DNA of 36,547 bases from Micromonospora parastrephiae (GCF_016802865.1 NZ_JAEVHM010000040.1:1-36547), one strand, 5' to 3'. Numbered from the stretch's first letter, positions 27,226-36,534 are shown. Notes: generated from the sequence alone by a model not told the origin. Numbers and translations are program-made.

Positions 27226-27312
27226 GGCATCGACCTGCCGACCGCCCACCAGTGCCCTGAACTGCGTGTCAGCAAGTCGTACAAGGGTTTTCGGAAACTT
27301 CGCCGTGCGATC

Positions 27313-27339
27313 TACGGTGCCGTAAGTTACGGTGACGTA
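27313..27339. promoter_or_regulatory. Tandem operator-like motif before the desaturase gene
   Basis: Two dyads, TACGGTGCCGTA (27313-27324) and TACGGTGACGTA (27328-27339), repeat with a 15-bp period. Between them lies a perfect inverted repeat, CCGTAAGTTACGG (27320-27332). The set ends 43 bp before the desaturase ATG. The next gene downstream encodes a TetR regulator, which is the obvious candidate ligand (inference). Confidence 0.6.
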
Positions 27340-27382
27340 GGCGTAGCTTCGTGATCGTCTCCGTCCCCCTCTGCGAGGTGCC

Positions 27383-28348
27383 ATGTCCACCACCCTGCTC
27401 GAACCCAACACCGCCGGCCCCGGCCCGAAACCGCTCACCGACGGCAGTCAGTCCTCCGGGATCCTGGCCGCTCTCTGGGCCTTCGTGGTGATTCCCTTCG
27501 TGGCCCTCCTGGTCGCCGTGCCGATGGCCTGGGGTGGCTGGCTGGGCTGGAGTGACGTGATCATCGGCGTGGTCTGGTACGTGGTCTCCGGGCTCGGCAT
27601 CACGGTGGGCTTCCACCGCTACTTCACGCACGGGTCGTTCAAGGCGAAGCGGTGGCTGCGCGTCACGCTGGCGGTCGCGGGTTCGCTCGCGGTGCAGGGC
27701 GAGATCATCCAGTGGGTGGCCGACCACCGTCGGCACCACGCCTTCTCCGACCTGGAGGGTGACCCGCACTCGCCGTGGCGCTTCGGCACCAGCTTCTGGG
27801 CGTTGACCCGGGGCCTGTTCCACGCCCACGTGGGTTGGCTGTTCCGCCGGGAGCTGTCCAACCGGGAGCGGTTCGCGCCGGACCTCATCGCCGACCGCGA
27901 CATCAGCCGGGTGGACCGGCTCTTCCCGGCGCTGGTGGCCGTCTCGCTGCTCGGTCCGGCGCTGATCGGTGGCCTGGTGACCTGGTCGTGGCAGGGTGCG
28001 CTGACCGCGTTCTTCTGGGCCGGGCTGGTCCGGATCGGCCTGCTGCACCACGTCACCTGGGCGATCAACTCGGTCTGCCACGTTTACGGCGAGCGCCCGT
28101 TCGCGATGCGCCAGGGTGACCGCGCGTCGAACTTCTGGCCGCTGGCGATCCTGTCCTTCGGCGAGAGCTGGCACAACCTGCACCACGCCGACCCGACCAG
28201 CGCCCGGCACGGCGTGCTGCGGGGCCAGGTGGACATCTCCGCCCGGGTGATCTGGCTGTTCGAGAAGTTCGGCGCGGCGTCGCAGGTGCGCTGGCCGAAG
28301 CCGGAGCGCCTCGCGGCCAAGCTCGTGAAGCCTGTCGCATCCCGGTAA
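27383..28348 (+). CDS. Acyl-CoA/acyl-lipid delta-9 desaturase
   Basis: Membrane di-iron desaturase of 321 residues that introduces a double bond in fatty acyl chains to adjust membrane fluidity. Three His boxes are present: HRYFTH near residue 74, HRRHH near 114 and HNLHH near 262. Hydrophobic segments flank them: LWAFVVIPFVALLVAVPMAW at the start, VVWYVVSGLGITVGF, and LVAVSLLGPALIGGLVTW. The WAINSVCHVYGERPF region is typical of the delta-9 class. Start ATG at 27383 has GAGG 6 nt upstream. Repeated dyads lie upstream and a TetR gene downstream, an arrangement common in actinobacteria. Confidence 0.94.
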   Translation: MSTTLLEPNTAGPGPKPLTDGSQSSGILAALWAFVVIPFVALLVAVPMAWGGWLGWSDVIIGVVWYVVSGLGITVGFHRYFTHGSFKAKRWLRVTLAVAGSLAVQGEIIQWVADHRRHHAFSDLEGDPHSPWRFGTSFWALTRGLFHAHVGWLFRRELSNRERFAPDLIADRDISRVDRLFPALVAVSLLGPALIGGLVTWSWQGALTAFFWAGLVRIGLLHHVTWAINSVCHVYGERPFAMRQGDRASNFWPLAILSFGESWHNLHHADPTSARHGVLRGQVDISARVIWLFEKFGAASQVRWPKPERLAAKLVKPVASR

Positions 28349-28471
28349 AACCGGGCGGTGCGCCGGGAGACCGCCTGGCAGGATGGCCGGATGACCGGGC
28401 GACGCGGGGCCCCCGCCGGCTCGGCCGACGGGGAGCCGGGCCCGATCGGGGTACGGTCGGACGGCGCGGCA

Positions 28472-28488
28472 GGGCGGTTTGACCGCCC
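28472..28488. other. 7-bp perfect hairpin between the desaturase and tetR genes
   Basis: GGGCGGT and ACCGCCC surround TTG. It lies 124 bp after the desaturase stop and 84 bp before the tetR ATG. It could be a weak terminator or an operator. Evidence is structural only. Confidence 0.4.
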
Positions 28489-28571
28489 GCCGGTGAGGCG
28501 ACGACGTGAACGGGCACGACGGAGGCACCATCCCACGGCAGGGCGTCACCGAGCGCCAGCGAGGCGGCGAC

Positions 28572-29261
28572 ATGTCCGAGGTCAGCGATGGTGTCGGCGG
28601 GCGCCGGACGACGCCGCCGGCCCCGGCAACCAAACCCAAGCCCCCCTCCCGGGTCCGCATGTCCGCGGCCCAGCGGCGGGAGCAGTTGATCGCCACCGGC
28701 CGGCAGCTCTTCGCCGAGCGTGGTTTCGACGCCACCTCCATCGAGGAGGTGGCGGCCCGCGCCAAGGTCTCCAAGCCCGTGGTGTACGAGCACTTCGGCG
28801 GCAAGGAGGGGCTCTACGCGGTGGTGGTGGACCGGGAGGTCCGGGCCCTGTTGGACCGGATCACCACGGCGTTGACCGCCGGGCATCCGCGGGAGCTGCT
28901 GGAGCAGGCGGCGCTGGCCCTGCTGGGCTACATCGAGGAGGAGACCAGCGGGTTCCGGGTGCTGGTCCGCGAGTCGCCGCTGATGTCCGGCACGGCCACC
29001 TTCAGCAGCGTGATGAACGACGTGGCGCACCAGGTCGAGCACATCCTGGGCGCCGAGTTCAAGAGCCGCGGGTACGACCCCAAGCTCGCCGAGCTGTACT
29101 CGCAGGCGCTGGTGGGCATGGTGGCGCTGACCGGTCGCTGGTGGCTGGAGGTGCGCAAGCCGCGCAAGGAGACGGTGGCGGCGCACCTCGTCAACCTGGC
29201 CTGGAACGGGTTGTCGCACCTGGAGGCGAAGCCCACGTTGATCACCAGCCGGCGCCGCTGA
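28572..29261 (+). CDS. TetR-family transcriptional regulator
   Basis: A regulator of 229 residues. A disordered, Pro-rich N-terminus of about 30 residues precedes the TetR HTH (REQLIATGRQLFAERGFDAT, SIEEVAARAKVSKPVVYEHF, then GGKEGLYAVVVDREV). The ligand domain that follows is all-alpha, with RVLVRESPLMSGTATFSSVM and a basic end (ITSRRR). The ATG at 28572 has GAGG with a 7-nt spacer. A GTG at 28506 would add 22 residues without clear family sequence. It probably senses acyl chains and represses the neighbouring desaturase, by analogy with other desaturase-TetR pairs. Its stop codon is inside a hairpin shared with the convergent gene. Confidence 0.92.
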   Translation: MSEVSDGVGGRRTTPPAPATKPKPPSRVRMSAAQRREQLIATGRQLFAERGFDATSIEEVAARAKVSKPVVYEHFGGKEGLYAVVVDREVRALLDRITTALTAGHPRELLEQAALALLGYIEEETSGFRVLVRESPLMSGTATFSSVMNDVAHQVEHILGAEFKSRGYDPKLAELYSQALVGMVALTGRWWLEVRKPRKETVAAHLVNLAWNGLSHLEAKPTLITSRRR

Positions 29262-29275
29262 CCTCGGTCAGCGGC
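29254..29275. terminator. Hairpin containing both stop codons of convergent genes
   Basis: GCCGCTGACC pairs with GGTCAGCGGC around TC (effective tetraloop CTCG). The TGA of tetR (29259-29261) and the complement of the DUF4383 stop (29268-29270) are symmetric halves of the stem. It can serve both genes. Confidence 0.65.
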
Positions 29276-29744
29276 GGTGCGCGTCGGCCACCGGGTGTTT
29301 GCGGTGCTCCCGCTCCGCCTCGGCGTGTTCCGGAGGACCCACCTTGTCGTAGAGGCCCGTGCCGAGCAGGATCAGCCCGAACAGCATCGACACGACCACT
29401 GTCGACATCGAGAAGTTGAGGAAGTTCGCCTCGGTCTGCAGCACCGACATCATCAGGATGCTGGTCACCAGGAACACCACCCCTGCGGTGAGGTTCATGT
29501 AGTGGCCGAGGTTGCTGCGCCGGGAAGCCCCGATGATCAGGACCACTCCGAACACCACCGAGGCGAGTGAGAAGGCCAGGTTGGTGCGCAGCCCGAGCGC
29601 CCAGTGGCTGCCCCGGTTGAACAGCGGATCACCGAACGTCTCGGCGACACCCCAGACACCGAAGACCAGGATGTAGACGCCGATCAGACCGGAGAGGACC
29701 CGGTAGAGCGGCCGAGCCGGATGGTTGACCGGAAAGTGCGGCAT
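29268..29744 (-). CDS. DUF4383 membrane protein
   Basis: A 158-residue integral membrane protein. The start MPHFPVNHPARPLYRVLSGL is diagnostic for DUF4383. Four membrane segments follow: IGVYILVFGVWGVAET, TNLAFSLASVVFGVVLIIGA, LTAGVVFLVTSILMMSV and MSTVVVSMLFGLILLGTGLY. A charged tail (EHAEAEREHRKHP) ends the protein. Function is unknown. The ATG at 29744 follows a G-rich tract (GGGGG about 9 nt upstream). A paralogue lies 206 bp upstream on the same strand, with a large inverted repeat between them. Confidence 0.9.
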   Translation of the reverse strand: MPHFPVNHPARPLYRVLSGLIGVYILVFGVWGVAETFGDPLFNRGSHWALGLRTNLAFSLASVVFGVVLIIGASRRSNLGHYMNLTAGVVFLVTSILMMSVLQTEANFLNFSMSTVVVSMLFGLILLGTGLYDKVGPPEHAEAEREHRKHPVADAHRR

Positions 29745-29854
29745 ACCCAGACCCCCTGATTTGGCCGATTCAGGAGGATTGTCACCTGAGGCAGGGCCAA
29801 CTGTCCGAGGAACCACGAAGCCGGGAGGGCCCGCCGAAGGGCCGGACCAAGTCA

Positions 29855-29928
29855 GGTTTTCGCCGGAGCCCGAGCTGCGCAGGGATCAAGCCTGACCGCC
29901 CGGAGCAGCTCGGGCTCCGGCGAAAACC
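29855..29928. repeat. 24-bp perfect inverted repeat between the two DUF4383 genes
   Basis: The arm at 29855-29878 (begins GGTTTTCGCCGGAGC, ends CGAGCTGC) is exactly complementary to 29905-29928. The loop is 26 nt. The loop and inner arm segment AAGCCTGACCGCCCGGAGC recurs at the first 20 bases of the window with one extra C. On the minus strand it lies just after the stop of the upstream DUF4383 gene, so it may end that transcript. Length, perfection and the second partial copy suggest a dispersed repeat element. Confidence 0.75.
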
Positions 29929-29950
29929 ACAACAGCGACCGAGAACAACC

Positions 29951-30405
29951 TCAGAGCACCAGCCGAGCCTTGTGGAAGGCCTCCGCCTCATCCTCCGTGC
30001 CGACCTTGCCGTACATGCCGACCATGAGCAGCACCAGGCCGACCGACAGCACCACGATCACGGTGGTGATGCTGAAGTTGAAGATGTTGGCGTCGGTCCG
30101 GATGAACGCGAGACCGGCCAGGCCGATCACCATCAGGGCGTACGCCAGCCACTGGTTGATCGCCACGTCGATGTTGCGGCCGAGCGCGGTGCCGACCAGC
30201 ACGACGAGCCCGAGCAGCACGCTGAGCAGCGAGAAGCCGAGGTTGGTGCCCTGGCCGAGGACCTTCGTGCCGTCCTGCGCGAGGACCTCGTTGCCGGCGC
30301 TCGCGATGATGCCGAGCACACCGAAGACCACCAGGTACAGACCGGTCAGCCCGCCGATCGCCCGGTAGATCGGCGCGCGGGGTGGTTGACGGGGGTGTGG
30401 GCCAT
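29951..30405 (-). pseudogene. Second DUF4383 membrane protein, frameshifted near its start
   Basis: Paralogue of the gene at 29268-29744. The ATG at 30405 opens MAHTPVNHPAR, then a base is missing near 30372-30374. The family sequence continues one frame over: PIYRAIGGLTGLYLVVFGVL, TNLGFSLLSVLLGLVVLVGT, WLAYALMVIGLAGLAF and ITTVIVVLSVGLVLLMVGMY, with a charged end and TGA at 29951. Restoring one C gives 151 residues and the expected NHPARPIYRAIGG start. As with the other breaks here, sequence error is the likeliest reason. If real, one of the two paralogues is lost. Confidence 0.85.
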
Positions 30406-30484
30406 GTCTGAGTCTCCAACGCCGTGGGGTGAGGTGTCGCCGACGATTGTCCCGCATGTGGCGGTGTGACGCCGCACACGGCCC

Positions 30485-30502
30485 CCGGGCTGGCGCGCCC
30501 GG
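30485..30502 (-). terminator. Weak hairpin after the ABC-F gene
   Basis: CCGGGC and GCCCGG enclose TGGCGC, 6 bp, within the 20 bp after the ABC-F stop. It is a plausible but unremarkable terminator candidate. Confidence 0.35.
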
Positions 30503-30507
30503 CCCGG

Positions 30508-32313
<1,806 letters not shown>

Positions 32314-32444
32314 GTTCCACCCTTCAAGATCAAGGCGTCCGGGTGCCGGCGGGCACCTCGGGACGCCTGACCCAAGGGTACGCGGACGTCCCGGCCACCC
32401 GCGCCGCCCGCCCGCAGGCCGCTGGCGGGCCGACGGGACGCGAC

Positions 32445-33188
32445 TCAGCCGACCCGGGCGCCGACGACCGGCCCGTGCGCGACCCGCGCCTCCCGGCACA
32501 CGCCGGCGCTGGTCAACTCGGCGGCGATCCGCTCGGCGTTGGCCGCGTCGGTGGCGAGGAAGACGCACGTCGGGCCGGAGCCGGAGACGAGGCCGGCGAG
32601 CGCGCCCGCCGCCTCGCCGGCCTTGAGGGTGTCGGCCAGCGCCGGGCGCATGGCCAGCGCGGCGTCCTGGAGGTCGTTGCCGAGCGTGCGGGCGAGCACC
32701 CGCGGATCACGCTGACGCAACGCGCCCAGCAGGGCGTCGGTGCTGCCCAGCGGGGCGCCGGCGGCACCCGAGTCGCGCAGCCGGTCCAACTCGCGGTACG
32801 CGGCCGGGGTGGACAGGCCGGCGTCGGCGATGGCCACCACCCAGTGCCACGAGGTGGCGCGGGCCAGCACGGGGCTGACCGCCTCGCCCCGACCGGTGCC
32901 CAGCGCGGTGCCTCCGTAGATCAGGAAGGGCACGTCGGAACCGAGGTCGGCGGCGATCCCGGCCAGCTCGTCACGGGACAGGCCGGTGCCCCACAGCGCG
33001 TCGCAGGCCACCAGCGCGGCGGCGGCGTCGGCGCTGCCGCCGGCCAACCCGCCGGCGAGGGGGATCTGCTTGCGCAGGTGCAGACGGGCGTGCGGCAGCA
33101 CCCCGGCGTACCCGGCGAGGGCGTGCGCGGCGCGGATGACCAGGTTGGAGTCGTCCAGCGCCAGCTCGCCGGTGCCCTCCCCCTCCAT
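32445..33188 (-). pseudogene. ispE: 4-diphosphocytidyl-2-C-methyl-D-erythritol kinase, 5'-truncated
   Basis: The enzyme phosphorylates CDP-ME in the MEP isoprenoid pathway. The 247 residues present begin in the middle of the protein (MEGEGTGELALDDSNLVIRA). They include the GHMP phosphate loop IPLAGGLAGGSADAAAAL, the SDVPFLIYGGTALG segment with the catalytic Asp, and SGSGPTCVFL near the C-terminus. Full-length IspE has about 300 residues. The first 60-100, with the conserved Lys-Asn of the N-terminal strand and the catalytic Lys/His region, are missing. The homology stops at about 33188, exactly where a GH13 fragment begins on the other strand. The usual upstream neighbour rsmA is also absent. 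As read, it cannot be functional. Confidence 0.85.
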
Positions 33189-33608
33189 GCGGACCCGGAG
33201 AAGCTGGTCCGCCCGGTGATCGACAAGGGGGAGTTCGGCTACCAGGCGGTCAACGTCACCGCCCAGCGGGGCGACCCGAAGTCGCTGCTCGCCTGGTTCG
33301 AGCGCATGATCCGTACGCTGCGGGAGGCGCCGGAGATCGGCTCCGGCTCGACCACCCACATCGACGTGCCGGTGCCGCCCGGCGTGCTGACGCACCGGGC
33401 GGACGGGCCGACCGGGACCATGGTCTTCGTGCACAACCTCGGCACGGATGACGTCGAGGTGGACCTGAGCAGCCTGGAGCCGGAGGCCGACCTGCCGATC
33501 GACGTGCTCGCCGACCGGGGCTACGGCGAGCTGGGCAAGCTCGGCGCGGTGAAGGTCGCCGGCCACGGATACCGGTGGATTCGCCTATGCCGAGGGTCGG
33601 CCTGGTGA
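33189..33608 (+). pseudogene. C-terminal fragment of a GH13 enzyme (trehalose synthase/alpha-amylase type)
   Basis: About 139 residues with no start codon. They open ADPEKLVRPVIDKGEFGYQ and continue VNVTAQRGDPKSLLAWFER, MIRTLREAPEIGSGS, then GTMVFVHNLGTDDVEVDLSS and a TGA at 33606-33608. This matches the end of the catalytic barrel and the C-terminal beta domain of TreS-like or related GH13 enzymes. The catalytic part is absent. The 5' boundary coincides with the break in ispE on the opposite strand. Its stop is followed by 43 bp and then a healthy SDR gene, so the right side of the junction appears native. Confidence 0.8.
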
Positions 33609-33651
33609 CGCTAAGCTCCTCCGATCGACCCCACGTTACCGGGAGGTAATC

Positions 33652-34410
33652 ATGTCGGAGGAGCCCCGCGTCGCCATCGTCACCGGAGCCGCACGCGGTA
33701 TCGGCGCGGCCACCGCCCGGCGGCTGGCCGCCGACGGGATGGCCGTCGCCGTGGTCGACATCGAGGAGGCCGCCACCAAGGAGACGGTGGACGCCATCGC
33801 CGCCGCTGGCGGCCGGGCGCTCGGTGTGGGCGCGGACGTGTCCGACCGGGATCAGGTCGAGGCGGCGGTGTCCCGTGTCGCCGCCGAGCTGGGTGCGCCC
33901 ACCGTGCTGGTCAACAACGCCGGTGTGCTGCGGGACAACCTGCTGTTCAAGATGACCAACGCCGACTGGGACACCGTGCTGGGGGTGCACCTGCGCGGTG
34001 CGTTCCTGTTCAGCCAGGCCGCCCAGAAGCACATGGTGGAACGCAGGTGGGGGCGGATCGTCAACCTGTCCAGCACCTCCGCGCTGGGCAACCGGGGTCA
34101 GGCGAACTACGCCGCCGCCAAGGCCGGCCTCCAGGGATTCACCAAGACGCTCGCCATCGAGCTGGGGCCGTTCGGGGTGACCGTGAACGCGGTCGCGCCG
34201 GGCTTCATCGTCACCGACATGACCGCGGCCACCGCCGCGAGAATGAAGGTCGACTTCGAGGACTTCCAGAAGCACGCCGCCGCGGAGATCCCGGTCCGTC
34301 GGCCGGGACGCCCGGAGGACGTCGCGCACACCATCTCGTTCCTGGTGAGCGAGGGCGCCGGCTTCGTCTCCGGTCAGGTCATCTACGTCGCCGGTGGCCC
34401 GAAGGGCTGA
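33652..34410 (+). CDS. FabG-like short-chain dehydrogenase/reductase
   Basis: A 252-residue classical SDR that uses NAD(P)H, FabG-like. It has VAIVTGAARGIGAATARRLA for the cofactor, the LVNNAGVLRDNLLFKMT stretch, catalytic Ser in IVNLSSTSALGNRGQ and Tyr-x3-Lys in NYAAAKAGLQGFTKTLA. The C-terminus (FLVSEGAGFVSGQVIYVAGG) is typical. The ATG has GGGAGG with a 5-nt spacer. It resembles 3-oxoacyl-ACP reductases, but without fab neighbours the substrate is open. The stop codon overlaps a small hairpin shared with the convergent gene at 34417. Confidence 0.92.
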   Translation: MSEEPRVAIVTGAARGIGAATARRLAADGMAVAVVDIEEAATKETVDAIAAAGGRALGVGADVSDRDQVEAAVSRVAAELGAPTVLVNNAGVLRDNLLFKMTNADWDTVLGVHLRGAFLFSQAAQKHMVERRWGRIVNLSSTSALGNRGQANYAAAKAGLQGFTKTLAIELGPFGVTVNAVAPGFIVTDMTAATAARMKVDFEDFQKHAAAEIPVRRPGRPEDVAHTISFLVSEGAGFVSGQVIYVAGGPKG

Positions 34411-34416
34411 CCGAGG

Positions 34417-34833
34417 TCAGGCGTGGTCGTGGCGGGTGCGCCACAGCCAGAACAGGCCGAGCACCGGCAGCACCAGCGGAATGTAGCCGTACCCGCTGCC
34501 GAACTGCGACCAGACCGTCTCGTCGGGGAACAGCTCCCTGTCGGCCACGCTCAGGACGCCCACCGCGACCACGCCGACCAGCTCCACCGAACAGCAGGCC
34601 AACGCGACCCGCCGGCCGGTGTGCCCGGCGCGGGCGAGCCCCACCGCCGCCACGATGTAGATGAGCGCGGCCAGCGCGGAGAGCAGATACGCCACCGGCG
34701 CCTCGTCGAACCTGGTGGCGATCTGCAGGCCCGCCCGACTCGTCGCCGCGATGGCGAAGAGCAGGTAGACCGCGATCAGCAGTCGACCCGGGCCGGAGTT
34801 CGTGCGACGCCGGGCCGGTCCCGTCTCAACCAC
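34417..34833 (-). CDS. Small membrane protein, function unknown
   Basis: A 138-residue protein with about four membrane segments: RLLIAVYLLFAIAATSRAGL, PVAYLLSALAALIYIVAAVG, VALACCSVELVGVVAVGVLS and a final YIPLVLPVLGLFWLWRT. A basic stretch (RRRTNSG) starts it. The GTG at 34833 lies within the end of the upstream gene, an 8-bp overlap, so the two are probably translated together. I do not recognise a family name. The segment ELFPDETVWSQFGSGYGYIP between the last helices would be outside the membrane. Confidence 0.8.
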   Translation of the reverse strand: MVETGPARRRTNSGPGRLLIAVYLLFAIAATSRAGLQIATRFDEAPVAYLLSALAALIYIVAAVGLARAGHTGRRVALACCSVELVGVVAVGVLSVADRELFPDETVWSQFGSGYGYIPLVLPVLGLFWLWRTRHDHA

Positions 34834-35218
34834 CGAGCACCTCCCAGGTCTGCTGCAACCGGACCACCACCACCGGGGCCACAAGGCAGACCGCGCACAC
34901 GATCGCCGAGCCCCAGCGGGTCGGCTCCATCCGGGCCAGCACCCAGGCCAGCGGCGGCAGGCAGACCAACGTGACCAGGTAGCCGAAGAAGGCGCCGGGC
35001 TCGCCCGGCCGCTCCCCGCCGCCGACCGCGACGAGCGCCAGCACGCTCAACACGAGCAACGCCACTTCGAGTACGGCCAGACCGACGAACTGCGCCCGGT
35101 CCGGTGGCCGATGCCGTACCGCCGCCACCAGCGCCCACGCCGCGACGAGCAGCGACAGCACGATCGGTACGGTCGCGACGATCCCGTCCACCGGCGAGTC
35201 GGTGCCCATGGTGCTCAC
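34826..35218 (-). CDS. Small membrane protein, function unknown
   Basis: A protein of about 130 residues with four membrane segments: GIVATVPIVLSLLVAAWALV, FVGLAVLEVALLVLSVLALV, FFGYLVTLVCLPPLAWVLA and WGSAIVCAVCLVAPVVVVRL. Starts at GTG 35218 and ATG 35209 are both possible. Sequence upstream is repeat-derived and not coding. It precedes and overlaps the other small membrane protein gene, so the two may form a complex or a two-gene operon. No family is recognised. Confidence 0.8.
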   Translation of the reverse strand: MSTMGTDSPVDGIVATVPIVLSLLVAAWALVAAVRHRPPDRAQFVGLAVLEVALLVLSVLALVAVGGGERPGEPGAFFGYLVTLVCLPPLAWVLARMEPTRWGSAIVCAVCLVAPVVVVRLQQTWEVLGG

Positions 35219-35289
35219 CGGACCCACCCGGTCGTTGCCTCGGTCACCGGCACAGCCTACTAACCGTCGTAGTAACCGGGTCACGCTGC

Positions 35290-35420
35290 CTCGCTGTCGT
35301 CCCGGCGCGTGCCGCCGTGGGGGTTCGTCGCTCGCTGTCGTCCCGGCGCGTGCCGCCGTGGGGTTCGTCGCTCGCTGTCGTCCCGGCGCGTGCCGTCGTG
35401 GGGTTCGTCGTTCGCTGTCG
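35290..35420. repeat. 40-bp tandem repeat, three copies plus a partial fourth
   Basis: Units at 35290-35330 (41 bp, one extra G), 35331-35370 and 35371-35410 begin CTCGCTGTCGTCCCGGCGCG and end GGGTTCGTCG. The third differs by one base (CCGCC to CCGTC). A fourth begins at 35411 (TTCGCTGTCG) and runs into the inverted repeat. All frames read through it, but no protein family is visible. It lies between divergent genes. Confidence 0.85.
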
Positions 35421-35485
35421 AGCTGCCCCAGAGGTGGGGCAGAGGGCCCCGGCCGCAACGCCCCACCTCTGGGGCAGGTCGACAG
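35415..35485. repeat. 26-bp inverted repeat (one mismatch) in a divergent intergenic region
   Basis: The arm at 35415-35440 pairs with 35460-35485 at 25 of 26 positions; the inner 17 bp (TGCCCCAGAGGTGGGGC) are perfect. Each arm is itself a dyad (GCCCCA-GAGG-TGGGGC and its complement). The loop is 19 nt. Because both flanking genes point away, it is not a terminator of either. The rest of the 413-bp gap (35219-35631) holds the tandem repeats and presumably the promoters of both genes, which I cannot place. Confidence 0.8.
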
Positions 35486-35631
35486 GCACTGGCCCGACCG
35501 TGGTCCCGCCCGGGGGCACAGGCCGTGAGCTGCTCCGGTTGGTCGACCCGCCGTCGGTGCGGCCGGTGGGGCGACTAGCGTGGATCACGTCCGTGGCGTT
35601 GCCACGGTGCGGGGAAACAGCGGAGGTACAC

Positions 35632-36534
35632 GTGCTGCGGTTCGGGTTGTTCGGCACCGGTCACTGGGCGATCGAGACGCACGGGAAGGCGTTGCACGCT
35701 CACCCGGACGCCGAACTGGTCGGGGTGTGGGGGCGCAACCCGGAGCGGGCCTCCGCGCTTGCCGAGCGGTACGGGGTGCCCGCGTACGCCGACGTGGACG
35801 CGCTGATCGAGCAGTGCGAGGCGGTGGCCGTGGCGCTGCCGCCGGACATCCAGGCCGACATCGCGGTCCGGGCTGCCTCCGCCGGCCGGCACCTGCTGCT
35901 CGACAAGCCGCTGGCGCTCAGCGTCGCCGACGCCGACCGGGTGGTCGCCGCCGCCGAGACGTCCGGGGTCGCCTCGGTCGTCTTCTTCACGCAGCGGTTC
36001 CAGCCGAACGTGACCGCGTTCCTCGCTGCCACCGCCGCCGCCGGGGGTTGGCAGCACGGTCGGACCATCGCCTTCGCGTCGATCTTCCAGGACGGCAGCC
36101 CGTACGGCGGCTCGTTGTGGCGTCGGGAGCACGGTGCGCTGTGGGACACCGGCCCGCACGCGCTCTCCATCCTCCTGCCGGTGCTGGGCCGGGTGACCCA
36201 GGTCGCGGCCATGGACGGCCCGAGTGGGATGGTGCACCTGCTGCTCACCCACGAGGGCGGCGCCACCAGCAGCGCCTCGCTCTCCCTGGACGCACCGCAG
36301 GAGTCGATGACCCGCGAGTTCGTGTTCTACGGCGAGAACGGCATCGAGACCGTGCCGTACGGCGAGAACGACGCCGCCACGGCGTTCGGCGTGGCCATCG
36401 ACCAGCTCGTCGAACAGGTACGCGCCGGCACCCGGGACCACCGCTGCGACGTCCACTTCGGCCGCGAGGTGGTCACCATCCTCGCCGCCGCCGAAACCGC
36501 CCGCACAGAATCCCGCACCATCCCCCTCCCGTAA
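35632..36534 (+). CDS. GFO/IDH/MocA-family oxidoreductase
   Basis: A 300-residue NAD(P)-dependent oxidoreductase. The N-terminal Rossmann fold begins VLRFGLFGTGHWAIETHGKA and continues HPDAELVGVWGRNPERASAL. The family DKPLALSVADADRVV stretch (EKP-like, with the conserved Lys) lies near residue 95. The C-terminal alpha/beta domain has VVFFTQRFQPNVTAFL and WRREHGALWDTGPHALSILL, where the Asp and His are at positions usual for the catalytic pair. It acts on a sugar, inositol or related polyol; the substrate is unknown. The GTG at 35632 has CGGAGG 6 nt upstream. The open frame runs far upstream through the repeats, but that part is not family-like. Confidence 0.92.
   Translation: MLRFGLFGTGHWAIETHGKALHAHPDAELVGVWGRNPERASALAERYGVPAYADVDALIEQCEAVAVALPPDIQADIAVRAASAGRHLLLDKPLALSVADADRVVAAAETSGVASVVFFTQRFQPNVTAFLAATAAAGGWQHGRTIAFASIFQDGSPYGGSLWRREHGALWDTGPHALSILLPVLGRVTQVAAMDGPSGMVHLLLTHEGGATSSASLSLDAPQESMTREFVFYGENGIETVPYGENDAATAFGVAIDQLVEQVRAGTRDHRCDVHFGREVVTILAAAETARTESRTIPLP

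Noticed and set aside
26207..27238. 12-bp direct repeat GCATCGACCTGC at 26207-26218 and 27227-27238 flanking the AraC gene
   Set aside because: Repeats of this length are expected many times by chance in 36 kb of biased sequence, and no insertion-element features accompany them.
35281..35490. Possible CRISPR array
   Set aside because: The 40-bp units are directly contiguous with no variable spacers, and no cas genes are present.
35104..35631. N-terminal extension of the oxidoreductase through the repeat region
   Set aside because: The extension is Arg- and Pro-rich, covers the tandem and inverted repeats, and the GTG at 35632 has a well-placed GGAGG and starts at the Rossmann strand.
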